A DNA stretch of 64,000 nt, from assembly GCF_000204055.1 (NCBI RefSeq), contig NW_006768869.1:60366-124365 (forward strand). Direction: 5' to 3'. Below are positions 45,726-56,345 of this stretch, piece after piece (the first letter of the stretch is position 1; each line of letters opens with the position of its first letter). The stretch is from Melampsora larici-populina 98AG31 (Eukaryota > Basidiomycota > Pucciniomycetes > Pucciniales > Melampsoraceae). The translations under genes and the position numbers were made by a program. A model generated the notes under the pieces. That model did not search any database. It worked only from the letters and a program-made list of their open reading frames with translations, and was not told the DNA's origin.

Positions 45726-47905
45726 TCATTCATCCATGTCGATATCACCGAAGCCATTCCACTCCTCCTCCTCAAAAGCCTCCATCATATTGTGTTCAAG
45801 ATCATTGTCATTGTCCTGGGTCATCGTAACTTGAAAATCAAGATCCTCATTCAACTGGTTACCTCTGGTGTCTGAATCTGCGACATCTGAGTTAGGTGTC
45901 ACCTTTTCCAATCTGAATAGATTCTTCTGCACATCACTAAGCCACAGACTCCTACGGCTGTTCATTCCATTAAAACCTAGCTTCAAAACATCTTTTGGCA
46001 GGGTTGAACCGGGCATTTGGACTACTTTGATGTTGTAAGTGTCAAGTAAGAGAGATTCTGGGTCAGGACAACGTGGAAAGCCTTGTTCTTTCCCAGTCAG
46101 CGCACCTGAGATCAATAAGTGACACCAGTCAGAAGAACTGCTTATATGATTCAAGGTATATAAGCACAATTGCATGCTTACTGAACATGGCTCGTAGCAA
46201 TAAAGCAAGGTCGCCCTTGACCTTATCACCAGGGTCGGTTTTCCTGGCCTTTTCGCTGGACAACATCACATTTCCTCCGATGGTTTGAGCTACCACCTCC
46301 GAAACCAAAAGTCCCTGAGCTCGTGCTCCAAATACCGTGGCGAAATTACTTTTCTTATTGACATATAGTGCCATTTCCTCGTGTGTGGTGAACTCTCGGC
46401 ACCAGCCTGGGGCCGCGTTGGAACTCTCGCTCGAAGCATAAGTGCTACAAGCCAGGAGATAATAAGAGAAATTCATATTGTTCGATTCGTTTTCTAACTG
46501 TGAAAGAAAGAATAAAGCGCATAAGTTACAGGAAGAAAACGAATACAGAACATCCCAAATGACTGACCTGAGTGTGAAGACGCTCTATACATTTGAGTGA
46601 TTGATGGTTGTAATCGGGTAAGCTGGGTCCTTGAGGTATGCCAGCTGCAGCCTTTGCGAAATCCTTGGCCACCTTTGCTTTATTTACAACCTCGTCGTAC
46701 AAAACTTGAGCATCAGCTAGCTCTGTGGCATTGAGAGGAAACACGTCTTCATCTTCTTCTTCGTCGTCGGAATTTTCATTAGGAGGGGGAGTGAGACCAG
46801 AAAGACGGTAAAAGATTGAGGGATGAAAAAGTTCATGTTGTTCGTCCGGAAGGGCTGTCCAGATCTTCCCAAGGTCACGGTTTCTTTTGGCAAGAATCCC
46901 TTTGACTCCTTTAGGTGGCACTATATATACAAAGACGGGTTGAAAAATATGAACATGGCTTCAAAGTACGTGATAGGCATGTTGGATGATCTTTTACTTA
47001 CTTGGATGGTTATCTATCTCCTTACTGTACCTTTTCCATAATTGATAACCTCCAGTTTTTCGTCTTCCACCAAGTTCACCTCTGTAGAAATGGTTTTGAA
47101 TCAGTGATATTGGAGATTTTAAGGACGTATTAAAAAGTACTCACAGTGCTTTTTCAAGGGTAAATTTACTGATGTTTCCCATTAGTGCAAGCATAGCCTT
47201 CTGGTGTTTGTATAATTTACAAATAGCTTGAGCTTCCTTCAAAATCTTGGGTGGTACTGCTGTACCCTTTTTGATCTGTGATCGTTCATGTACAGCTATA
47301 CGATGGGGTGGCCATTTGTCCAGTTTGGACTTATAATTATTGAGAGTCGGTAATATTAAGACTTGTTCTCCATCAGTAGGGGCTTGTTCTTGTTGGTTTG
47401 GGCCAGTAGTTCGTGCAAGACCTTGTCTCTCGATACGATTAGAAGCTCGCCGATTGGTTGGTCCGGGTATGGGCTGAAACTGATTATCAAGACGTCGCAT
47501 GAGGTCATCATCTTCAACTTCTTCATCGTCATCGGTAGGTTGAATATTGGTGCTGGAACAAGTGGGTTGGAGTTGAAGTTGAATGTCGGGGTCCAAATCA
47601 TTTTGATGTGAGTCTTCTTCAGAGGTGTCTTCGTCTTCAGTATGATATTCCTCATCGCTAGTATCATCTGCGTCTTGATTCGAACGGCGAATTCGTTTGC
47701 GTGTATTCGAGTTTGATTGCGACATCGATGGCTTTACCGTCTGCCTGCTTTTTCGTCCAGGGTGAGAGGTTGGAGTCAAGGAGGTCGAGTCGAAAGAGAC
47801 TGTACAAATTGATTGCAAGTTCCTAGCACTTGGCCGTGCCAGACCTGGTGCGGTAGCGGGTGGAGCACCACCACCACGAGCGCGATAACGGGTGTAGGAG
47901 GGCAT
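45726..47905 (-). CDS. Acidic nuclear-type protein with HMG-box-like segment
   Basis: Minus strand, starting MPSYTRYRARGGGAPP (an earlier Met lies at 47959). The first exon is basic then strongly acidic (TSDEEYHTEDEDTSEEDS), with KRIRRS as a possible nuclear signal. A phase-2 donor (GTGAGT) at about 47145 joins a small exon, about 47081-46996, reading GGRRKTGGYQLWKRYSKEID. The next exon, from 46921, reads GVKGILAKRNRDLGKIWTAL followed by PDEQHELF. The order W-K-x-Y-S, basic linker, L-G-x-x-W-x-x-L-x-x-E-x-x-x-F is the HMG-box pattern, here without the usual first helix. Later exons (46470-46140 and about 46110-45726) have no known domain and end in an acidic tail (MMEAFEEEEWNGFGDIDMDE). A DNA-bending or chromatin role is inference. 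Confidence 0.6.
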
Positions 47906-47959
47906 GGGATGTTGATCGAAGTTTGTAGTAGAAGAGGGAAGAATATGAGGAGGAGTCAA

Positions 47960-48353
47960 AAGTCGATGACGAGGAGGAGGAAGAGAAACTATTCAAATAC
48001 CAGGAACGTCACGAAAAGATACAGTCCCGGCCCGGTGCTCAGTGGACATGACCTAATGGGCCATAATATTTCAAATATGGGGTCCATATTCAGGGTGTGT
48101 ATATGTACATACAGGAATCCCACGCTATTGTAAGACTACCACCAGTGAGAAAGGAAATGGTTGGGGGTGGCTTAACCCGTCACTCTGTTAGTGATGGGTC
48201 TACACAATTTTTTAGCCCAATTTGGAAGACATGGACGGTCTATCCACCTGTCTGTGGTTGGTCTGTGGTTGGGTGATTGATACAAGAGAGAGAGAGATTG
48301 AAAATTTTCAATCGTACCCCTTGTCATGTGGTATATGACTCCCCAAAAGCAGT
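47960..48353. promoter_or_regulatory. Divergent spacer between HMG-like and KDZ genes
   Basis: About 400-500 bp separate two divergently read genes, so it should hold both promoters. Visible words are AGAGAGAGAGA at 48288 and an inverted pair ATTGAAAATTTTCAAT at 48298. No TATA box can be assigned with confidence. Confidence 0.4.
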
Positions 48354-51300
48354 TTGAACATTCAACCACACAATCCAAGACATCTCTTACCTCACAATCC
48401 AAGATCACCCACACCCATTATCTTTCTACTTTTCATTTATGGGCAAGAAAGGAACGGCAGTTCATTGTCCACTTGGTGGAGCCAAAAAAAAAGACAAACC
48501 AAGGAAGACGCTGAAGGCTCTGCAATAATTGCTGACCAAGTTGACACGAGTGAAGCTCAATATGTCAATAAGCGTCTGATAGAAATTGAAAACGCACTTA
48601 ACGCAGTTCAGGAACCTTTGCAAGTGGATGCTCAACCAAACCAACACCACAACGACCTTCAAGACAACAACAACATCGTATACGGGGATGCCTATGACGA
48701 CATAAATAATTTCCTTCCTGCTCAAGAAGATGCGGCGGTCCCACCGGATCCCAATGTTCCATTTGCCACCTATGTGCAAGGATCATTCTACAGAAGCAAA
48801 AAAAAGACTGAAAATGAAAACTGGAAGAAGGCTCTGCCGGATATGTTCATTACCTACATGACCTACTCGCAGGAAACTTCCCAATGGGGTGATCCAACCA
48901 AATGGAATTATGATCACAACAAACCATGTTGCTGTGGTGTGGGGGACCTGAGAATGCGTAAGGTTGATATGTTAGATATTTTGGGTGAGCGGTAATTTCC
49001 TTAATAATACATCTTATTTCACCTCTACGTGAATTTATTTCACCTCTATGTGAATTCAATTCACCTCTATGTGAATTGGATTCACCTCTATGTGAATTAA
49101 ATTCACCTCTATGTGAATTGGATTCACCTCTATGTGAATTAAATTCACCTCTATGTAGGCTGAATCCACCTCTATGTGAGCTGAATTCGCCTCTGTGTGA
49201 CTAATAGTCACCTCTATGTGAATTGAATTCACCTCTATGTGACTTATATTCACCTCTATGTGAATTGAATTCACCCCTATGTGAATTGAATTCACCTCTA
49301 CGTGACTTATATTCACCTCTATGTGAATTTCATTCACCTCTATGTAAATTCTATTCACCTCTATGTGAATTCCATTCACCTCTATGTGAATTTCATTCAC
49401 CTCTATGTGAATTGAATTCATATGAAGACACAGGTGTGAATGAGGCATGTTTGTGTGTAAAGTTAACATATATCCAATTGCTTTTGATGTCTCTAGAGCG
49501 GAAACAAGTAGAAATTCTATTCTGTAAATGTACCAAGGATCAAGTCCGGCTCCTCAGGATGGGTTACATCGGGGGATCCCCAGTTCATCCTCAAGCCGCG
49601 TACTCAATCAGGCTACTTAGGATGCATCATTCATTCTGGAAGTATTGCACTGTGAGAACACAAGGCTTTTCGGTGGCATTGGATGACTTGTAGGCATGAT
49701 CACGTCCTAAAATTTGTCAATGTTGTTCAGAGTGGGGAGCGGTAAGATTTTCTCTTCCACTATATATGGCAGATGTGTTTCAAAGCTAAATATACTGTTT
49801 CATTACTTAGTCAGTACTTTGTGTTGGCTTTGCTAGATCAACTATTGATAGATACAGCAGAGCCAGAAAAACCGGGTAAAAGTTTTACTGTTTTCTACGA
49901 TATTGGTTGTACATTTGAGAAGAGTGTTCGGAACATAAATCAATTTCTGCTTGCTCAGAGGCTCGTATATTGGTTCTTACTTTTCTTCTTAATTTTTGTT
50001 GATAGCACAAATATTTCGAGGCAGAAACCAATCGTGGGGATCTGCGCTTTGCTACAAGTGCTTTCCATGCATATGCTCACGAGTGGTCTTGTCAGCTTAA
50101 ATATAATCCTAGACTGAATGTGGGCAACGGATTGTCAGATGGCGAAGGTTGGGAGCGGATATGGGGAGAGAATTCTCCTCTGGTAGCACCAAATAGATGT
50201 GCCACAAAGCAACATCGAGTGGATGCCATAGATTTGAAGTCAAGTCATGGAAATGAGACTCGATGCCAAAATGCAGGTATGTTTTTTTTGTACAATATAT
50301 GTGAATCAGATGTTGACGACATGAGTTCAGTTTTCTCAACTCAGGTGAAACTGAAGACGGCAGAACAGAGATTTTATCAGGCATCGCAGACCCTCCAAAG
50401 CCTGGCATCTCAAGATGCCAGCTTTACGTATGGCTATTTTTCAGATCAGTGGAAGCGACAGAGGGAGGTGCAGCTGACTGCCATGGAAGAACATGGCATA
50501 CAACAGAAGCTAGAGGAACATCTGGTGAAGCTTCTCGACCTGGAAGAGCAGGTGAAAGATGCACAGTAAATTACGTCTATTTTTTTGGATGAATGTTTTT
50601 TGTTGACTTTTTTTTTGCAGACACGAGCTTTCACGTCTTCGGAGGAAGCACAGAGGAAATCGGACCGAAGCTGAGATGGACAAATTTCTAACATTGCCAT
50701 CTTCAATTGTCTCACTCGAAAAGGCAGTGGCTGATATCACTTTGGAGTTGGGAACACCTGAGTTCAATCGCCTTCGGGAGGCTACTGGTGAGTCCACTTT
50801 GAAAGTATTGAAAATTTGCTTGCTCTCTTAATTGAAATGGCAATTAAATTTATGAAGGTGCAAAAGCGGAGGCACTGATACGCGTGCGGTTGGCAAAGAT
50901 GAAGCTATATGAGGCTAAGGTGGGAATAGTAGAAGCTCAAAAAAAGTGGGATAAGGGTGGTCAAGGCAAGTGTGTTTAGTTTACAATTGAAAAAAATGTG
51001 TAGCGCGTTCTTATGATAAATGAAATTTGTTTTTGTTTGTATTGACTTTTAGGAACTAAAGCGCAGCAAGGTCTCAAAACTCTAATGACAAAGAAGCAGT
51101 TGATGTTTAGGCGAAAATGGACATCCTATGAATCTCAAGTTTCAGATTACAACTCAATTTGCCCAGTAACAAGGATGCCTTGTCCATCACTTGATGAAGC
51201 CAAAAAGCTACCATTTGAGGATATCTTCTGGAATGTGGGCGCACTTTCTCATCCTACAGAGAAGTGGGCTGTAGATCCACCCACGATTGACGGAATCCAG

Positions 51301-51965
51301 GCCTTTTTACAGCATAGGAGTTGCAGTGATGAACTACAAAGGATTGGCCGGGAAACTCAGCAGATGGTGTATCAAGCTTTGAAGACTGAAGAAAAGCTTG
51401 ATGGCTTACTTGCGTTGTGTAGTAGTGGTCAGTAGTAATATGTGTTATTGAACAATTTGTCTTTGGTGTTCCTGATGTTTCTTAAAATCTCACAGATTAT
51501 GATCCGGAAGAGGGTGGTAGACAGCTCATCGAATTGGTTCAGCCTGGGCAGCGTATATCAAAAGATGTTTGGGAAGTGAATGTGGCAGTGTTGAGATCAT
51601 TGCATGATAATCTGCGTCTGAAGTATTGCAGAACTTGGATGATATGGGATGTAGATCTGGTGGGATTGCTCCATAGAACCTATCAACACACAACATCAAC
51701 AGCACAGGAAATTAGGTCATTGATCCAGCGCTGGGAAGCGTTAGTAAGTAGGTGTAAATCAACCTGGGAGCGTATTGTGAAAGCTCAGAATATAGAAGCA
51801 ACTCCGCTGGATGAGCTGGAATTGTTTGAGCAACATATGGTGCGTGGGGAGGATGACATAGGTCAGGTGGGTGACCTAGCGGATGAAGTTAATCACCTGT
51901 TCATTCTGGATGAAGTGGATGATGGTGACATGGAGGAATACTTCAATGAAAGTGGTTTGCATTAA
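48354..51965 (+). pseudogene. KDZ transposase of the giant element, catalytic core partly deleted
   Basis: The start is unclear: an ATG at 48438 (MGKKGTAVHCPLGG) is in another frame, separated by an A9 run. Exon 1 ends KPCCCGVGDLRMRKVDMLDI at 48984 (phase 1). After a 512-bp intron full of palindromes, exon 2 (49497) gives FCKCTKDQVRLLRMGYIGGS, then FSVALDDL. At about 49688 the sequence jumps to CRHDHVLKFVNVVQSGE in another frame. Compared with the resident KDZ, about 600 bp are missing, including the segment with the first catalytic residue. Downstream exons retain FTVFYDIGCTFEKSV, FHAYAHEWSCQLKYNPRLN, LSDGEGWERIW and long coiled coils to the acidic end at 51965. KDZ proteins are RNase-H-fold transposases; this one should be inactive. 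Confidence 0.8.
49018..49430. repeat. Palindrome array 4 inside the KDZ intron: TTCACCTCTATGTGAA
   Basis: About 19 units of 21 bp, ATTCACCTCTATGTGAATTGA and variants, fill most of the first intron of the KDZ gene (48985-49496). Donor and acceptor lie outside the array. This is the most regular array of the element. Confidence 0.93.
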
Positions 51966-52039
51966 GAATAAATTTGTTGGTTGTTGGTTTTGTAAATTTT
52001 ATAATCAAAGATTTTTAATCATGTCCCTCATTTAATTCC

Positions 52040-52700
52040 ATATCACATATGGGTGAATACATTCACCTCGCGTGACTCTGGATCACATATGGGTGAATGT
52101 TTTCACCTCGTGTGATATGTAATCACATATGGGTGAATACATTCACCTCATGGTGTGATCATAAATCACATATGGGTGAATACATTCACCTCATGGTGTG
52201 ATCATAAATCACATATGGGTGAATACATTCACCTCATGGTGTGATCATAAATCACATATGGGTGAATACATTCAGCTCATGAAGGGATTGTTGAGGCACA
52301 CTGAAATCTGATTCCCACATGTTTGATTCTGTATCACATATGGGTGAATGTATTCACCCTGTGTGATATGTAATCACATATGGGTGAATACCTTCACCTC
52401 ATGTTGTTTTACAAATATTATACATTGATTTTTGATCACGTCCTGTCTGTGATTTAGCTATGATTTGATGAGAGATTGTGGAGGCACACCAGAATCTGAT
52501 TCCCACATGTTTGATTCTGTATCACATATGGGTGAATGTATTCACCTCGTGTGATATTTAATCACATATGGGTGATTGGTGATCATACATAGAATTTGAT
52601 TTGTGAGCAACTGTAAGGTTTCAGAGTGCCTGAATAGTGGAGATCTATCTTCTGCACATGTGAATTTACATCACACATGGGTGATTTAGCTTCACCTAGG
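52040..52700. repeat. Palindrome array 5: ATCACATATGGGTGAATACATTC, ~43-bp units
   Basis: Starts about 75 bp after the KDZ stop codon. Units alternate ATCACATATGGGTGAAT with CATTCACCTCATGGTGTGAT, giving a double period of 43 bp from 52100 to 52290. A second run from about 52320 is broken by a duplicated segment (GGCACACTGAAATCTGATTC and GGCACACCAGAATCTGATTC). Confidence 0.88.
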
Positions 52701-52833
52701 TGTGAATGGTTTTTGCACTGTATACCTAGCACTTTCCACAGGCTAGTGGTACATACAAATGTGGCTAGTGATTAGTAGTGGATCTATGAGTGTGGCCATA
52801 TTATTCTACGTTTGTGATGAGTTGATTGAAATC

Positions 52834-52950
52834 TTTGATCCGACGCGTTGGGGGAGTCGGCGCGTCGGTAGGGGACATTCCGGACAATGTCGGATAGGAA
52901 ATACATTTTTTCTAACGGATAATATCCAAAGCGTCCAGTAGACACAGGTG
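52834..52950 (-). repeat. Right terminal inverted repeat of the giant element
   Basis: Inverted copy of 33578-33694 with six differences. It ends GTAGACACAGGTG and is followed by the 8-bp duplicate TTTGGATT at 52951-52958. Confidence 0.93.
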
Positions 52951-52964
52951 TTTGGATTTGTCAG

Positions 52965-55854
52965 TGCGCCGGCGCGTCGCGGTATCATTTTGCAAAAAAT
53001 GCGACCTATCCGATCCTGCGAGGCTCCTGGAAATGGGTTACATGGCTGCTTCCCCTTCCAAGCCGCAGACTGCTTTCTCACTGCGACTGTTGGTGCATCA
53101 TCACTCGCAGTGGATACGGTACGCAGTTCCCACGGAAGGATTTTGCGAGGGACTGGACGACAGCCTTGATGCTAACAATCCTGTTTTACTGACCTCAAGC
53201 GGAGTGGTGAGTCAGGGATGAATAAAACCTGCTGATCACGCTAACGGGCATGTCTTCCCTCAGCCCCGCAAATGGGCACGGACGTTCACCATCGCGGTTC
53301 AAGCATATCGGGCAATTATCATGCAAATACGCGAAATCGAAAATGAAAGACTTAAATTGTCTGAGCTTGGAATTCTTGCTGCGAATTGTCCGAAGTGTTT
53401 TGGACCACCTGTAGGTAACACGAGGCCTGGAGAGCCTGATGTGATAGTATTCCTTCACGGAAACTTCCAGCATAAGAGGCATGCGGCCGCAAGCGTTGAG
53501 GTTCCGGGTTCCGAACCTCCTAGGCCGGATCTTTTCCTAGAACCAAAGCTAGTTGCAGCCAAGGCTTTGCTCTTGGCTAATGGGCCCCAAATACCGGAAG
53601 AACATGTCAGTAATCACATTGAACATTTTCCTCAAAATTGACGCTAACACATTTCAATGCATTTTTCCAGGACGCCTGTGCCGAGGCTCATACCGCTGCG
53701 AACGATGTTAGAGGCAAGAAGCACTTCAAAAATATGGACGAATCTGGTTTGATGGGCATGGCGTGTCGACATGACCATATACTCAAATTCATCAATCTCA
53801 TCCAGAGCGGAGAGAAGTAAGTATCAGGGATTTATATTTTGTGTTTGTTTATTGACGTGTTATTTTTAGGAATCATTATGCGCTAGCCCTTATACAGTGG
53901 TTACTCGACTTATTCAAGACTGATCAAGAGGGAACCACTGCTGTGAACGTGCTCTACGACATTGGGTGCACCCTGGACAAAACCATCAAGAAAGTTAGTT
54001 GGTACAAATATGAATAAACACATCAACTCATCAAAGTTAACCAAGTACATATTATTTTAAACAATTCTGTAGAAACAAGTCTTCACGGATGAAGCCCAAT
54101 CGGAGCAAGTCAAATTAGGCACTGCCTTATTCCACGCGTATGCCCACAACTGGGGCTGTCAGTTAGAGTATAACCCAAGGCTCAATCAAGGGTGGGGTAA
54201 AACTAATGGAGAGGGGCTTGAAAGAGTATGGATGAAACTGTCTCCCCTGATACGACTTTTGCGGTATGCCACCAAACAGCGGAGGCTGGTGAGTCTCCAT
54301 TTGTGGACTACCCACAGAAATGAGGTGTTGCGCAAAAGGGCTGGTATGTCTACAGATAATATCAAACAAAGTTCAATAGCTAACTGATTGAACTTCAACA
54401 GTTGAATTTTTGGTTACTCATACTCAAAAGTATGAAGCTGAGTTGTTAGTTACACAGGGTACGCTCAACAGGCTTCAGCAGCAAAACCCGGAACACACCG
54501 CTCAATACTTTCAGACGCAGTGGGAGAGGCAGCGTGACTTGCAGCTTCGAGCCATGACTGTTAGAGCCAAGGAGAAACAAGAGCGAATGAAGGTGTTAGT
54601 AAAGCTTGAGGAAGAGTTGTTGGAAGCGCGGTAAGAGATTTCAGAATGTTGGGACCTTTACCTGTACCATGCGCAAAGAGCTAACATGCGTAATTTCATT
54701 GTGTTTTCAGTGGAAAACTGAATGCACTCGACGCAACTAATGCTGAAATAAGAACGGTCGAGCAGCGTAATGAGCTACTTGACCTGCCAAGGTCTCTGGT
54801 GTTACTCGAACAAAAGATACAACTACTAGCTGACGAGGTTGGATACACCGAATTAATAAATGTGCGGAGAGGACCAGGTATGATGTTGCATTATTAGTTC
54901 GTTTAACTTGAAAGACAAGCTGAAGCCAAATAGTACATGGTGATTAATTTGCACTTAGACGCTCAGGTGAAGTCAGTTCTAGCTGTCCAGGTGGCTCTTG
55001 GGTTTTTGTATGAGGCGAAGTTTGACGTTATTCAACAAGTTGCCAACGCCGCAATCAGGACGGGTAAGTTCAAAATTGATATATATGTTCTTTGTTTGCA
55101 CTGACCGAAGGGTTTCCACTTCCAATCAAACCTTAGGGGCGACTCAGCAGCCACGTAATGACTTGCGGCATGCAAGTAAGTACAATGAAAGGTACCGTCC
55201 GGCCCACCGGCTACAAGAACCGAGCTTGGACGAGGTGGTTGCAATGGATCTGTTAGATCCCTTTTGGGATGAGGTTGCACTCAATCATCAAGATGAGCCT
55301 TGGGCAACCTGTCAGAGTACCAAGGATGGGATAGTTGCCCTGCGAAACAAGGTTGCATGTGAAGAGGAACTACGCCGTCTCGGACGCGAGGTCAGACAGC
55401 TAGTGCGACGGGGGCTTGACTTTGAAGCACGAGTGGAAGCATGTAAACCCAGTGACGCAAATGGTAAATCCCTTCCCTACCTAAATCACCTCCGATCACG
55501 TTCGTTTTTGCAGACGTGATAATGACACTGTACCTTTTGGCAGGTGAGTTGCGAATAGCAGAGTGGTCTTCAATCTATAGTGGGCTGGCCAAACGCACAT
55601 GTCGGTTGTGGAAGCATTGGGATCGTGGCCTCCTGGAAGTTCTCCAGGCTACTCATAATCACGTGGGAGTAAGTGTAGAAAGCGATAATATGCTGATAGT
55701 GAAGTGGGAGAGAATGGTCTCCCGCACCCAACGCACCTGGGCCGAGATTCTCGGGGTTCTGATTCTAGAGGGAGACTTCCCAGATGAGGTAGATGACTGG
55801 GCAGAAGAGGAATTCGACGACCATCCAATGGATGCCTATTGGATGGCGGGGTGA
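52965..55854 (+). CDS. Resident KDZ transposase, exons 2 onward; first catalytic Asp replaced
   Basis: Exon 2 (52965-53206) reads VSFCKKCDLSDPARLLEMGY, then SKPQTAFSLRLLVHHHSQW. Exon 3 (53264-53605) has CPKCFGPP and VIVFLHGNFQHKRHAAAS, where KDZ proteins normally have Asp before GNFQ; here it is His (CAC). Exon 4 (53671-53816) gives MDESGLMGMACRHDHILKFI and exon 5 starts at 53870. Later exons carry NVLYDIGCTLDKT, FHAYAHNWGCQLEYNPRLN and GEGLERVW, followed by long Gln/Glu-rich coiled coils, and end in an acidic tail (DDWAEEEFDDHPMDAYWMAG). Splice sites join in phase for exons 1-5; later borders were not all checked. A GTGAGT-to-CAG intron of 19.4 kb now separates exon 1. The Asp-to-His change should abolish transposition. 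Confidence 0.75.
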
Positions 55855-56345
55855 TTTCCGATGAAACATTAATTTTAAAATCAATCTCTAGTCAATTTAT
55901 TGTATCTGGGAAGTTGTTGATGAACTAATGTAAATAAGCATGTGATTGCCAATTTGTGCTCATGTTTCAAACACCTTGATGTATATTTATGGTGAAATGC
56001 ACGTTGCCCGTCTTTCTTGACGCATTGGAAACAAATCTATGCGCGCTGGGAGAGTGCTCTCTGGCCTAATGACTTGTAAGTACATAATAGAATTAACCCA
56101 AAAATGGTTCTTTCTATTCGAATACTTTCCTATCAATGCAAATTTGTTGCTTGAAAAAGAACGTACCTGAGTATCGTGTAGTTGTTGAAGTGTCAACATA
56201 GTTCCCATCAACTCATCAGAGACGTTGACTTCAACGCAAATACAAAGCTTTTACTTTGTTATTATTTATTATAACGGACGGCAAAAGCGTAGAAGTAGGA
56301 CAACATTATACTTTGTTTTCATAAGCACCATCTGTATAGGTATTG
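55855..56345. other. No supported gene
   Basis: AT-rich tail after the resident KDZ gene up to the next transposon terminus. No structure is recognised. Confidence 0.45.

Larger units (their letters stand above)
33578..52950. mobile_element. Giant 19,373-bp KDZ transposon with TET/JBP, FAR1-OTU and HMG cargo
   Basis: Defined by 117-bp terminal inverted repeats (33578-33694 and 52834-52950, six mismatches by my count; outer end CACCTGTGTCTACT) and a perfect 8-bp direct repeat TTTGGATT outside them. An 8-bp duplication is what Zisupton/KDZ elements make, as I recall. Contents from left: palindrome arrays, a foldback repeat, FAR1-OTU gene (minus), palindrome array, TET/JBP gene (minus), a ~179-bp satellite, HMG-like gene (minus), and KDZ transposase (plus). 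It sits in the first intron of another KDZ gene. An association of KDZ transposons with TET/JBP genes in basidiomycetes has been described in the literature; this copy shows the whole unit with its boundaries. The transposase is internally deleted, so it is probably non-autonomous now. Confidence 0.9.

Noticed and set aside
49018..49469. Array resembling a CRISPR or a protein of NSIHIEV repeats
   Set aside because: Units are contiguous 21-mers without unique spacers, in a eukaryotic intron; no cas-like genes.
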